A DNA stretch of 64,000 nucleotides from Micromonospora matsumotoense. GTDB lineage: Bacteria; Actinomycetota; Actinomycetes; Mycobacteriales; Micromonosporaceae. Below, piece after piece: positions 24,785-33,436 of the stretch. The notes beneath the pieces are model-generated. The model worked only from the letters and a program-made list of their open reading frames with translations, searched no databases and was not told the origin of the DNA. The DNA is taken from positions 1-64,000 of the forward strand of contig NZ_FMCU01000021.1 of the NCBI RefSeq assembly GCF_900091525.1. Direction: 5' to 3'. Numbering within the stretch: the stretch's first letter is position 1; the number at the start of each line of letters is the position of its first letter. A program made the translations under genes and the position numbers.

Positions 24785-26170
24785 GTGAGCAAGACCTTTG
24801 CGGGTGCCCGACTGCGCCGGATGCGCGAGGACCGCGCGCTGAGCCAGTCCCGGCTGGCCCGGCTGCTCAACATCTCACCGAGCTACCTCAACCAGATCGA
24901 GCACGACACGCGTCCGCTGACCGTGCCGGTGCTCATGCGCATCACCGAGGTGTTCGGCGTCGATCCCACCGTGTTCGCCCCCCGGGACACCCCACGGCTG
25001 GTCGCCGGGCTACGCGAGGCGCTGCCGGGCCGGCCGGGCGTCGCCGACCTCACCGAACTCGCCACCCGGTTGCCCGAGGTCGCGGAGGCCGTGCTCGACC
25101 TGCACCGCCGCTACCGGCAGGCCGACGAGCAGCTCGCCGAGCTGCTGGGCGACCGGGAGACGGTCGGGCGCAGCCCGCACGACCGGGTGACCGAGTTCTT
25201 CTACCGGCGGCAGAACTACGTGCCGGATCTGGACGAGGCGGCGGAGCGGCTGGCGGCGACGATCGGGATGCGCCGCGGTGAGGTGCGCGCCACGTTGCAG
25301 GACCGGCTCGCCCAGCGGCACGGCGTGCAGGTCCGCCGCGACGACGCCACCCTGCTCGGCGACGAGCTGCACCGCTACCGGCCGCAGACCCGCACCCTGC
25401 ACCTGTCGACGTCGCTGCGGGCCGGGCAGGAGGCCATGCGGATGGCGGCGCAGATCGCCCTGCTGGAGTACGCCGACGTGATCGACGAGATCGTGGAGGA
25501 GGAACGGTTCGACGACCCGCAGACCCAGATCCTCACCCGGGTCGGCCTGGCCAACTACTTCGCCGCCGCGCTGATTTTGCCCTACGAGCCGTTCCTGGCG
25601 GCCGCCGAGCAGCACCGGTACGACATCGACCTGCTCACCCAGCACTTCACCATGGGCTGGGAAACCGTCTGCCACCGGCTCAGCACGCTGCAACGGCCCC
25701 GGGCGCGCGGGGTGCCGTTCTCGTTCGTCCGGGTCGACCGGGCCGGCAACCTGTCCAAACGCCAGTCCGCCACCGGCTTCCCGTTCTCGCTCACCGGCGG
25801 CACCTGTCCCCTGTGGAACGTGTACGAGGCGTTCAGCGCGCCCGGCCGGGTGGTGGTGCAGGTCGCCGCGATGCCCGACGGGCAGCGCTACCTGTGGATC
25901 GCCCGCACCATCACCCGGCACCACGGCGGCTACAACCAACCCGGCAAGGTCTATGCGATCGGGCTCGGCTGCGAGACCCGGCACGCCGACCGGCTGGTAT
26001 ACTCCACCGGGATCGACCTGTACGCCGCCGACGCCGTCACGTCGATCGGACCCGGCTGCAAGACCTGTGAGCGGATGACCTGCCCGCAGCGGGCCGCCGC
26101 GCCGATCAGCGGCCGGCTCGACCTGGACGAGAACCGCAGCACCTTCATCCCGTACCCGTTGAAGGGCTGA
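24785..26170 (+). CDS. RamB-like XRE regulator of the glyoxylate bypass
   Basis: A 461-residue regulator. An N-terminal helix-turn-helix (FAGARLRRMREDRALSQSRL, NISPSYLNQIEHDTRPLTV) is followed by an ImmA/IrrE-like segment (QEAMRMAAQIALLEYADVID, NYFAAALILPYEPF) and a C-terminal short-chain fatty acyl sensing domain with cysteines (GLGCETRHADR, GPGCKTCERMTCPQRAA). This is the domain order of RamB, the acetate-metabolism repressor. GTG 24785 is preferred because gggagg lies 8 bp before it; GTG 24776 and 24782 are alternatives. Its position divergent from aceA-aceB supports direct control of that operon. Confidence 0.85.
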   Translation: MSKTFAGARLRRMREDRALSQSRLARLLNISPSYLNQIEHDTRPLTVPVLMRITEVFGVDPTVFAPRDTPRLVAGLREALPGRPGVADLTELATRLPEVAEAVLDLHRRYRQADEQLAELLGDRETVGRSPHDRVTEFFYRRQNYVPDLDEAAERLAATIGMRRGEVRATLQDRLAQRHGVQVRRDDATLLGDELHRYRPQTRTLHLSTSLRAGQEAMRMAAQIALLEYADVIDEIVEEERFDDPQTQILTRVGLANYFAAALILPYEPFLAAAEQHRYDIDLLTQHFTMGWETVCHRLSTLQRPRARGVPFSFVRVDRAGNLSKRQSATGFPFSLTGGTCPLWNVYEAFSAPGRVVVQVAAMPDGQRYLWIARTITRHHGGYNQPGKVYAIGLGCETRHADRLVYSTGIDLYAADAVTSIGPGCKTCERMTCPQRAAAPISGRLDLDENRSTFIPYPLKG

Positions 26171-26294
26171 CCCCGGCGGACGGGCGTCACGAGGTGGGGC
26201 GGGCAGGTTCAGGCTGCCGGTGTAGCCGAGTTCTCTGATCTCTGTCGGAAGCTAGGTCAACCCCGGCGGCAGGTGCTCATGGACGCCATCCCTT

Positions 26295-26948
26295 TCAGTA
26301 GCCGACGGCGAAGTGCGTGCGCGGGTGTCCGCCCCGCTCGGCCTCGTCGAGCACGGCGATGGCGAAGTCTCGGTAGGAGATGCGGCTGGTGCCGTCGGCA
26401 TCGGTCAGCACGCCGGCGTCGCCCGTGCGGTACGTCCCGGTCCGGTCGCCCTCCGGGTCGAACTCCATCGCCGGCACCACCACCGACCACTCGACCGCCG
26501 CCGGCGCCTCCCGCAGCACGTTCAGTGCCGCCGCGTGGGCCTGGGCGAAGTCCTGGAACTGTGCCGGGAACTCGGGGGTGTCCATGACCCGGACGCCGGG
26601 CGCGGCGTCGAGGTAGGCCGACAGACCGATGGCGACCAGGCGGCCCCCGCCGGTCTCGGCGACGGCGTCGACGAGCGCGCTCGCGGCGGCGGTGAAGAAC
26701 GTCCCCATGGTGTCCCCGGCACCGGGGGCGACCGCGTTCACCACCGCGCCCGCGCCCTTGACCAGGGCGGCGACCTGCGACTGCTCGGTGACGTCGCCCG
26801 CGACCACCTCGACGCCGGAGCCGGCGAGGTCGGCGTACCTGACGGTGTCGCGGACGACCGCGACGACCTCGTGCCCACGGTTGGCTGCCTCGGCCACGAT
26901 CGCCCGGCCCGCCCTGCCGCCTGCGCCGAACACTACGATCTTGGTCAC
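26295..26948 (-). CDS. NAD(P)-binding NmrA/SDR-like reductase
   Basis: A 217-residue Rossmann protein: VVFGAGGRAGRAIVAEAANR at the N terminus binds NAD(P)(H), with VEVVAGDVTEQ and VVNAVAPGAGD following. It lacks the SDR Tyr-xxx-Lys pair and belongs to the atypical NmrA-like group that includes quinone reductases and redox sensors. GTG at 26948 is the start. It is divergent from an HxlR regulator whose palindromic operator lies between them, a common arrangement in which the regulator senses aldehydes or quinones and induces the reductase. Confidence 0.82.
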   Translation of the reverse strand: MTKIVVFGAGGRAGRAIVAEAANRGHEVVAVVRDTVRYADLAGSGVEVVAGDVTEQSQVAALVKGAGAVVNAVAPGAGDTMGTFFTAAASALVDAVAETGGGRLVAIGLSAYLDAAPGVRVMDTPEFPAQFQDFAQAHAAALNVLREAPAAVEWSVVVPAMEFDPEGDRTGTYRTGDAGVLTDADGTSRISYRDFAIAVLDEAERGGHPRTHFAVGY

Positions 26949-27045
26949 TGGTCGTCCCTTCTCACGATGCCGATGTCCCGGTGCCGCCCGCGCGTACGGG
27001 CCGTACGCCCGCACCGCAGCACCGGCGTGCCACGGTAACGAGCAC

Positions 27046-27069
27046 CGAGGTTTCCTCCGGGAAACCTCG
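27046..27069. promoter_or_regulatory. Palindromic HxlR operator
   Basis: A perfect 10-bp inverted repeat (cgaggtttcc at 27046-27055, ggaaacctcg at 27060-27069, 4-bp spacer) ends 13 bp before the HxlR start. It is A/T-richer than its surroundings. Position and symmetry suit a dimeric winged-helix repressor controlling both divergent genes. Confidence 0.65.
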
Positions 27070-27082
27070 TTAGGCTGGACCG

Positions 27083-27472
27083 GTGACGGACCCCACCTCA
27101 CGCTTCGATCCGGTCTGCCCGTCCGGCATCGCGCCGATCCACATCGGCGACAAGTGGACGGCGATGGTGATCTCCCTACTGGCGGAGCAGCCGACGCGCT
27201 ACTCCGACATCCGGCACCAGATCGGCCCGGTCACGGCGAAGGTGCTGACGGCGGCGCTACGCGGCCTGGAGCGGGACGGCTTCGTCATCCGGATGGAGCA
27301 GCCCGGCCCGCCCCGCAGCGTCCACTATGGCCTCACCGAGCTGGGCCGGACCCTGTTGCCCGCTATCGAGCTGGCCGTGGAGTGGGCGCAGAACCACCTG
27401 GCCGAGATGCTCGACGCACAGGAGGCATACGACCGCGCACTCTCCCGACGGGACCGGTCAGCAATGGGTTGA
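27083..27472 (+). CDS. HxlR-family transcriptional regulator
   Basis: A 129-residue winged-helix protein. The family pattern is clear: an N-terminal cysteine (DPVCPSG), then IGDKWTAMVISLLAEQPTRY, SDIRHQIGPVTAKVLTAALR, LERDGFVIRMEQPGPPRSVH and YGLTELGRTLLP. The conserved cysteine near residue 13 is the redox or electrophile sensor in several HxlR proteins. It is divergent from an NmrA-like reductase and has a perfect inverted repeat just upstream, so it is probably autoregulated. Confidence 0.88.
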   Translation: MTDPTSRFDPVCPSGIAPIHIGDKWTAMVISLLAEQPTRYSDIRHQIGPVTAKVLTAALRGLERDGFVIRMEQPGPPRSVHYGLTELGRTLLPAIELAVEWAQNHLAEMLDAQEAYDRALSRRDRSAMG

Positions 27473-27525
27473 CCAGGAACTCTCATATCGCATCACGGTG
27501 TCTGCCGCGCAGAGCAACACATCCA

Positions 27526-28476
27526 CTACCGTCGACCCAGGCTGATCACGGGCCGGGTCAGGGTCTCGTCGGCGTACCCGTCGTCGGAGGCGAGCCACCG
27601 GCCGAAGTCCCCGTCGCGGTAGGCGGTCGCGAGGGTGAGCCAGCCCAGGAAGAAGCCGCTGCCGCCGCAGGTGGCGACACCGCCGTCGCCGCCGCACACC
27701 ACCGTCGGCTCGGTCGTCACCTCGTACCGGTAGGAGTCCTGGCCGATCGCCAACCCCCACCGGTTCGGCGTCCGGTGCGCCCCGGTCGAGTGCTCGACCG
27801 GGTAGCCGTCGTCGGGGCTGTCGTCGCCCCAGCGGAACAGGGTGGTCGCGCCCGCGCCGCAGGCCCACTCCCACTCGTCCGGGGTGGCGGTCCGCAGGCC
27901 GAGATCGGCGAGGGCGGCCATCGCCTCGTGGTGGTCGACCTCCTCGACCACCACGGCCCGGATCACCCGGCCGGTACGGTCGAGCGTGACGGTCAGCCCG
28001 TCGGCGGAGCGCACGGTGCTCGCCCCGTCGCCCCGGTGGCCGATCGACGCGACGAGTTCACCGACCCGGGGGTCGTCCGGTGGCACCGGCATCTCGCCGG
28101 GGTCGAACGCCGCCACCGCGACCAGCATCGCCGGCAGGTCGACGTCGCGCACCGGCGAGGTCATCGCGTCGACGTGCTCGGTCAGCGGCGGCAGGCCGTA
28201 CTCCTCGGCGCTGTCGGCGTAGCTGGCCGCCTGGCTTGCGCCGGGGCGGAACCGGGCCGCGTCGTAGCCGAGCGTCGGCCGGCCGCCGGGCACCAGCGCG
28301 AACCGCAGCCCGCCCCGGTCGAACAACGCCGTCCGGTGCGGCCGTCCCGCGTAGCCGCTGTCCCGCAGGGCCACCACGGACAGGTCGTGCCGCGCCGCGA
28401 TCTCCCGGGCCAGCCGACCGGCGGCCTCCTCGGACAGGTCGTTCCACTGGTCGACGCGGAGATCGGCGTACGGCAT
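27526..28476 (-). CDS. Hypothetical protein with a SUMF1-like segment
   Basis: A 316-residue cytoplasmic protein starting MPYADLRVDQWNDLSEEAAG. The first half is alpha/beta without a known motif. The second half contains ATPDEWEWACGAGATTLFRW then GDD, which resembles the TEAEWEYAARGG...WGD block of formylglycine-generating enzyme/SUMF1 proteins, followed by a cysteine pair in VVCGGDGGVATCGGSGFFLG. The full SUMF1 fold and its active-site cysteines are not evident, so sulfatase activation should not be assumed. It is monocistronic. Confidence 0.6.
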   Translation of the reverse strand: MPYADLRVDQWNDLSEEAAGRLAREIAARHDLSVVALRDSGYAGRPHRTALFDRGGLRFALVPGGRPTLGYDAARFRPGASQAASYADSAEEYGLPPLTEHVDAMTSPVRDVDLPAMLVAVAAFDPGEMPVPPDDPRVGELVASIGHRGDGASTVRSADGLTVTLDRTGRVIRAVVVEEVDHHEAMAALADLGLRTATPDEWEWACGAGATTLFRWGDDSPDDGYPVEHSTGAHRTPNRWGLAIGQDSYRYEVTTEPTVVCGGDGGVATCGGSGFFLGWLTLATAYRDGDFGRWLASDDGYADETLTRPVISLGRR

Positions 28477-28568
28477 CGCGCCAGGATAGGGCCGCCCGCG
28501 CCGGCACCGGCGGGCGACCTCCCGTCCGCTACCCCGGGGCGGCCTCCTCGTCCGCTGCCCCGGTGCGG

Positions 28569-29942
28569 TCAGTATCCGATCCGGAAGGTGGCGTCCTGCT
28601 TGTCGGCCGTCGGCGACCCACTGGTGACCGGGTCGATGCGCAGCAGGTAGTCGTAGTGGCGCAGGTACCGGTCGGGATAGTTGTACGAGCGGAACGACGT
28701 CCACGAGGCGTCCGCGAAGCCGGCCGTCCGGTAGAACGTGGCGTCGGCCCGGAACGCGCTCGTGCCGTCGTTGGCCGCCAACCGGATCGCGTAGTTGTAG
28801 TGGCGCAGGTACCGGTCCGGATAGTTCACCGAGCGGAACGACACCCCGGCCGCGTCGGCCAGACCCGGCACCAGGGTCCAGAGCTGGTCCTGGTACGGCT
28901 CGAACGGGTACACGTCGATGCGCCCGACGTTATCGCCGTGCCGCACGTAGCGGTCCGGGAAGTTGTACGACTTCAGCCGGTTCCACGCCGGCAGCCCCCA
29001 CGCGGCGGTGAGCGCGGTCAGCTCCGCCGACGTCACCGGGGCGATCCCCGGATGCTTGGAGTTCAGCGGCTGGGTGTACGACCGGTCGTTGAGCAGGCTC
29101 CACGCACCGCCGGCCACGTTGCTGGTCTGCCAGCAGAAGAACCGGCCGTTGGGGCTCCACGTGTCGCCCCACAGGTACCAGGTGTTCGCGGTGTGGGACT
29201 TGACGATCTGCGGGGCCTCGACGCCCCGGCCGGGGCTGACGGCGGCGGTGTGGATGCTGAAGCTGCCCGGGTTGAGGGTGGAGGAGCGGGTGCCGAGCAG
29301 GGTGCTGTTCGTGTTGTTCTTGAAGTACATGTAGTTGACCCCGTTGACGCTGACGAAGCTGCCGTCGATGGCGTCGTAGCCGGGGTCGAAGAACGTCTGC
29401 GGGGCGGAGGCGGTCACGAAGTCGCCGGTGTAGTTCACCATCAGCACGTTGCGGCCGCCGGTGACGGCGGAGTAGACGACCGCGTACTGCCCGCGCCCGG
29501 CGTCCCAGTATGCCTCGGGCGCCCAGGCGTGGGTGGCCAGCGAGTGCACCTTCAGCAGCCGGTAGCCGGTGAAGGTGCGCAGGTCGGTGGAGTCCCAGAC
29601 GTGCAGGTACTGGCTCTGGTAGTTCCAGTCGGTGCCGTTGAGGTCGGTGGCGAGCACCACGAAACCGCCGTTCTGCTTGCGCAGGATGAACGGGTCGCGC
29701 AGGCCCCGGCTGCCCAGCGTCGGGGTGGCGACAGGGCGGTTCTGGTGCAGCGGGGTCCAGTTCAGGCCGTCGGTGCTGACGGCGAGGTGAAGGCCGTAGT
29801 TGGCGGCGGTCATGCTCGGCGACTCGGTGAAGTACGCCATGACGTAGCCGTCACCGGGGGCGGCAGCGGCGCTGGTGGGGCGGAGCAGGGTCGCTCCGGC
29901 GAGGGCGGCACCGGTGGCGGACAGCAGGGCACGACGCTTCAA
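28569..29942 (-). CDS. Secreted GH43-like arabinosidase with AbfB (CBM42) domain
   Basis: A roughly 457-residue exported enzyme. The start is taken as TTG at 29942 because gaggtga lies 5 bp upstream and a twin-arginine-like leader KRRALLSATGAALAGATLL follows. Residues about 30-310 form a GH43-type propeller: LRDPFILRKQNGGFVVLATD, WAPEAYWDAGRGQY, IDGSFVSVNGVNYMYFKNN and VEAPQIVKS carry the acidic residues. The C-terminal third is an AbfB beta-trefoil with repeated FRSxNYPDRYLRH units, which binds arabinofuranose side chains. It probably releases arabinose or xylose from plant polymers outside the cell. LacI-type operator candidates precede it. Confidence 0.82.
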   Translation of the reverse strand: MKRRALLSATGAALAGATLLRPTSAAAAPGDGYVMAYFTESPSMTAANYGLHLAVSTDGLNWTPLHQNRPVATPTLGSRGLRDPFILRKQNGGFVVLATDLNGTDWNYQSQYLHVWDSTDLRTFTGYRLLKVHSLATHAWAPEAYWDAGRGQYAVVYSAVTGGRNVLMVNYTGDFVTASAPQTFFDPGYDAIDGSFVSVNGVNYMYFKNNTNSTLLGTRSSTLNPGSFSIHTAAVSPGRGVEAPQIVKSHTANTWYLWGDTWSPNGRFFCWQTSNVAGGAWSLLNDRSYTQPLNSKHPGIAPVTSAELTALTAAWGLPAWNRLKSYNFPDRYVRHGDNVGRIDVYPFEPYQDQLWTLVPGLADAAGVSFRSVNYPDRYLRHYNYAIRLAANDGTSAFRADATFYRTAGFADASWTSFRSYNYPDRYLRHYDYLLRIDPVTSGSPTADKQDATFRIGY

Positions 29943-29991
29943 CGGGTCACCTCGGGGGTGGCGGGTGGCAGGGCGGCACTGACCCCCGTAC

Positions 29992-30027
29992 GTTATCGCT
30001 AACATCGATGACGTCAAGTGTTAACAC
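29992..30027 (-). promoter_or_regulatory. Candidate LacI-type operators before the GH43 gene
   Basis: gttatcgctaac (29992-30003) is a near-palindrome of the sort bound by LacI-family sugar repressors in actinomycetes, and gtgttaacac (30018-30027) is a perfect 10-bp palindrome. Both lie 50-85 bp upstream of the start codon in an A/T-rich island. No LacI gene is in the window. Confidence 0.45.
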
Positions 30028-30110
30028 GGTCCGCGAATCCGCATCCGCTCGGACCCGGCGTCGCCGGGCCGTCACTGTGGACCTGTGGGTTGTCCCCACC
30101 CCGAACCGCC

Positions 30111-30740
30111 CTACGGGCCGTCCCGGGTGGTGTCGTCGACGCCCGACCGCAGTTGGGCGAAGGCCCGGTCGGCGTCGGCGACGGCCTCGGGGTGGACCTG
30201 ACGGGCGGTTCGCCCGTCGGCAATCTTCTGCCAGTTGGCCCGGGCGAGCACCCGGTGGACGGCGAGCACCTGGGCCGCCCGCAGTCGCGCCTCGATGCCC
30301 GGACCGAGGGCGGCGGCCAGCACCTCCTCGTCCTCGATCAGGTAGCGCGCCAGCCGTCCCGCCAGGCTCGCCGTGGTGAACACCAACCGGTGGAACGCCA
30401 CCACCTCGGGGTGGTCGTTGAGGCCGGTGACCGGGTCGTGGCGGTCGAGACCGGCCCGGAAGTGCCGGTGCAGCGCGGTCAGCGGCGTCACGCCGGCCGG
30501 ACGCTCCCGCACGACCCGCGCTGACTCCCCGTGGTGATCCGCGAACCGGTGCAGCACCAGATCCTCTTTGGTGGCGAAGTACCGGAAGAGGGTCGGCTTG
30601 GAGACCTCGGCCGCCGCGGCGATGTCGTTGACCGAGACCTGGTCGAAGCCGTGCGCCAGGAACAGCGTGATCGCCACGTCGGCGATCGCGTCGTGGGTCC
30701 GCGCCTTCTTGCGGGCCCGCAGGCCGGTCGGTTCTACCAC
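30111..30740 (-). CDS. TetR-family transcriptional regulator
   Basis: A 209-residue repressor. The N-terminal helix-turn-helix is KKARTHDAIADVAITLFLAH, GFDQVSVNDIAAAAEVSKPT, LFRYFATKEDL. The C-terminal ligand domain carries a conserved histidine-rich stretch (LHRHFRAGLDRHDP). GTG at 30740 is the start. It is divergent from an FAD-dependent aromatic monooxygenase 62 bp away, and two overlapping inverted repeats lie between them. It most likely represses the monooxygenase until an aromatic or antibiotic-like ligand binds. Confidence 0.88.
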   Translation of the reverse strand: MVEPTGLRARKKARTHDAIADVAITLFLAHGFDQVSVNDIAAAAEVSKPTLFRYFATKEDLVLHRFADHHGESARVVRERPAGVTPLTALHRHFRAGLDRHDPVTGLNDHPEVVAFHRLVFTTASLAGRLARYLIEDEEVLAAALGPGIEARLRAAQVLAVHRVLARANWQKIADGRTARQVHPEAVADADRAFAQLRSGVDDTTRDGP

Positions 30741-30748
30741 TTGGCCAA

Positions 30749-30782
30749 GGTAACATCCTTTACCGGGTTGCTTTTTTAACCC
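30749..30782. promoter_or_regulatory. TetR operator candidates between divergent genes
   Basis: Two inverted repeats lie back to back: ggtaa (30749-30753) with ttacc (30760-30764), and gggtt (30765-30769) with aaccc (30778-30782). The region is T-rich against a GC-rich background and lies immediately upstream of the TetR start and 20 bp before the monooxygenase start. Confidence 0.5.
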
Positions 30783-30802
30783 AGTAAGGTTTTTATGGAG
30801 CC

Positions 30803-32299
30803 ATGTCGCTGACGGATGTCCTCGTGGTGGGTGCCGGTCCGACCGGCCTGACGCTCGCAGTTGATCTCGCCCGGCGCGGCGTCGCCGTCCGCATCGTCGA
30901 CCGGGCACCGGAGTTCCCCCACGGTTCACGCGGTAAGGGACTGAGCCCGCGCAGTCTGGAGGTGCTGGACGACCTCGCGGTGATCGACCGGGTGCTGACC
31001 TCCGGGACCACCCACCTGCCGCATCGCAAATACCACGGCACAGAAGTGATCGCCGAGGTCGACCCCGAGGCCGGACAGGTGCCCACGCCCGACGTCCCGT
31101 ATCCGACCGGCCTGCTGATCCCGCAGTGGCGGGTGGAGCAGATCCTGCGCGAACGGCTGGCCGACTTCGGTGTCGCCGTCGAACGGGGCACCGAACTGCA
31201 CGACCTCCACCAACATGCCGACGGCGTGACCGCCAGAATCGGCGGCACCCCACTCCAGGCGCGATACCTGGTCGGCTGCGACGGCGGCCACAGCACCGTC
31301 CGTAGCGCACTCGGCCTGCGGCTGCACGGCGAGACGCCGGACCTCCCCCTGATGGCCGTCGGCGACGTCGAGGTCGACGGGCTCGGCCGCGACGCCTGGC
31401 ACCAGTGGTTCACCGGCACCGGCGGAATCATGCTCTGCCCACTCCCCGGCACCAACGCCTTCCAGGTGCAGGCGTCCCCCGAACTCGACCGGGACGGCGC
31501 ACCGCTGGCACCGACCCTGGAACGGTTCCAGCGGACCTTCGACCGGTTCGCCGGCGTCCCGGGGGTGCGACTGCACAATCTGGCCTGGAGCTCCACCTAC
31601 CGGGTCAACGTCCGCATGGTCGACCGGCTCCGGGTGGGCCGCGTGTTCCTCGCCGGAGACGCGGCGCACGTCCACCCGATCGCCGGCGGCCTCGGCATGA
31701 ACACCGGCATCCAGGACGCCTACAACCTCGGCTGGAAACTGGGCTTCGTACTCGCCGGCAACGCCACCTCACGCCTGCTCGACACGTACGAGGAGGAACG
31801 GCTGCCGATTGCGGCCCGGCTACTCGACATCACCTCGCAACGGCTCGCCACCGTCCTCGACGCCATCAGGGAGAAGGGGGGCGGCGTGAACGCCGTCGCC
31901 ACGCCCGAACTCACCCAACTCTCGCTGCGGTACCCGTGGAGCCGGCTGTCCCCGCAGAGCACCGGCCGACGCACCGGGCCCCGACCGGGCGACCGGGCAC
32001 CGGACGCACCGCTACACGACGCCACCGGCGCGCCGACGCGCCTCTTCGACCTCTTCCGTGGACCGCACTTCACCCTGCTCGGCCTGGGCGAGCGCGGCAC
32101 CGGGGCGCTCGCCGACGTCGCGCCCGGCATCGTCCGGTCGTACCCGGTCGGACCGGGCGGCCTCCTGGACCACGACGGGCACGTGACGGCCGGGTACGGC
32201 ACCGACGCCCTGGTCCTGGTCCGCCCGGACGGCTATCTCGGGCTGGTCACCGACCCCACGGACACGGCAGGAGTGGCCGGGTACCTCCGCTGCCTGTAG
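30803..32299 (+). CDS. FAD-dependent aromatic monooxygenase (PheA/TfdB type)
   Basis: A 498-residue flavoprotein hydroxylase. The FAD motif VVGAGPTGLTLAVDLARRG is at the N terminus, the DG motif is CDGGHSTVRSALG, and the GD motif is FLAGDAAHVHPIAGGLGMNT followed by GIQDAYNLGWKL. The C-terminal thioredoxin-like domain starts near residue 390 (RPGDRAPDAPLHDATGAPTR). This group hydroxylates phenolic or polyketide rings and includes enzymes that inactivate rifampicin and tetracyclines. Divergence from a TetR repressor fits an inducible detoxification role. The substrate is not predictable from sequence. Confidence 0.86.
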   Translation: MSLTDVLVVGAGPTGLTLAVDLARRGVAVRIVDRAPEFPHGSRGKGLSPRSLEVLDDLAVIDRVLTSGTTHLPHRKYHGTEVIAEVDPEAGQVPTPDVPYPTGLLIPQWRVEQILRERLADFGVAVERGTELHDLHQHADGVTARIGGTPLQARYLVGCDGGHSTVRSALGLRLHGETPDLPLMAVGDVEVDGLGRDAWHQWFTGTGGIMLCPLPGTNAFQVQASPELDRDGAPLAPTLERFQRTFDRFAGVPGVRLHNLAWSSTYRVNVRMVDRLRVGRVFLAGDAAHVHPIAGGLGMNTGIQDAYNLGWKLGFVLAGNATSRLLDTYEEERLPIAARLLDITSQRLATVLDAIREKGGGVNAVATPELTQLSLRYPWSRLSPQSTGRRTGPRPGDRAPDAPLHDATGAPTRLFDLFRGPHFTLLGLGERGTGALADVAPGIVRSYPVGPGGLLDHDGHVTAGYGTDALVLVRPDGYLGLVTDPTDTAGVAGYLRCL

Positions 32300-32314
32300 G
32301 GCCGCCGGCCTCGC

Positions 32315-33073
32315 TCAGAACGCGGCGCCCAGGTGCAGCCGGTTGCCGTCGGCGTCGGTCAACTCCAGCCGGTCGACGTCGAGGTCGGCGGCCACCGCGC
32401 CGTCGAGCACGTCGAAGACGGCGATCTCCAGCCTGATGTCCGCCTCCCGGCACATGCGCTTGGTGAGGCCCAGGCCGGACACCAGGACGGTTCCCTCGTC
32501 CACCGCCGCCCCGCCGTCGAGCCAGTTGCAGGCCAGCCCGCCGGTCACCGCGCCACCGTGGAACACCAGGTGCGCGTGCACACCCGCCGGGACCGGTGCC
32601 GTCCCCGGCCGGGAGGTCGACTCCACCAGCCAGTACGTCTGCGCCAGCGGCCGGTCGGCTTCCGGTACGGCGGCCAGCCGGATCTGCGTGCCGTCGATCC
32701 ACAGCAGCAGTTCGTCGCCGGTCCGGGCCCACTGCGGGCCGGCCCCGAGGAACTGCCCCCACCAGGTGTCCTGGGCCCGCTGCTCGGGGCTGTACGACAG
32801 GTCGGTGGTGCGTTGGCCGGTGACGACCAGGCGGGCGTCCCCGGTGTCGACCCGGCCGGAGACGAGGTTCCCACCGGCCTGGGCGCGCAGGCTCCCGTCG
32901 GTGATCCGCAGCCGGATCACCGTGCCCGGCAGCAGCGGGCGAGGCTGGCCGCCCTGGGTCACCGCCACCGACTGGAACGTGCGGTCCTCCTCGAACCCGG
33001 GTTCCGTGCCGGGAAGCACCGCGGTGCCGACCGCCAGCACCGCCAAGACAATGGAATTCGTCAATGTATTCAT
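32315..33073 (-). CDS. Secreted protein with META/HslJ-like domain
   Basis: A 252-residue protein with an N-terminal export helix (NSIVLAVLAVGTAVLPG). Two parts resemble the META (HslJ) fold: RLRITDGSLRAQAGGNLVSG with a following hydrophobic strand set, and LELTDADGNRLHLGAAF at the end. META proteins are small extracytoplasmic proteins linked to stress or motility, and their function is poorly known. The two cysteines (LACNWLDG, KRMCREAD) may pair. It is single-gene, convergent with the monooxygenase. Confidence 0.6.
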   Translation of the reverse strand: MNTLTNSIVLAVLAVGTAVLPGTEPGFEEDRTFQSVAVTQGGQPRPLLPGTVIRLRITDGSLRAQAGGNLVSGRVDTGDARLVVTGQRTTDLSYSPEQRAQDTWWGQFLGAGPQWARTGDELLLWIDGTQIRLAAVPEADRPLAQTYWLVESTSRPGTAPVPAGVHAHLVFHGGAVTGGLACNWLDGGAAVDEGTVLVSGLGLTKRMCREADIRLEIAVFDVLDGAVAADLDVDRLELTDADGNRLHLGAAF

Positions 33074-33436
33074 GACCCCATGATGACTCGGGCCATCCCC
33101 TACCGCCGAGTGACGCCGCGACGGCGGCCGCCCGCGGGCGACCCCGACACCCACCCCGACCCGACCGACCCGGTCCGGTCGAGCACCGACGCGGAGAGCG
33201 CATTCCGCACGTCGACCGGCGGGGCACCGGCGATCCGGCGCTTCGTGGACATCGCATGTGATACGGATTGCGTTCGTAATCATCGACTAGTGCATCCGGC
33301 CTGCCCGTCGATGGAGGCGAGCCAGGAGTCGTCGATCGATGAGTGATGGCACCGACCGGACACGCGGGCTCCACGGGGTCGGGCCGATCCGGTCGACCGG
33401 GCCGGTCGGTCTCGCTCCCGTGCCGTGCCCGACCGC
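33074..33436. other. Intergenic stretch with an A/T-rich patch
   Basis: These 363 bp lie between two minus-strand genes. An A/T-rich island at about 33250-33300 (with gcatgtgatacggattgc and cgttcgtaatcatcgac) probably contains the promoter of the META-domain gene. No coding frame with a family pattern and no clear terminator stem was found. Confidence 0.4.

Noticed and set aside
27526..28476. Formylglycine-generating enzyme
   Set aside because: Only one short SUMF1-like block is present and the catalytic cysteine context is not convincing; no sulfatase gene is near.
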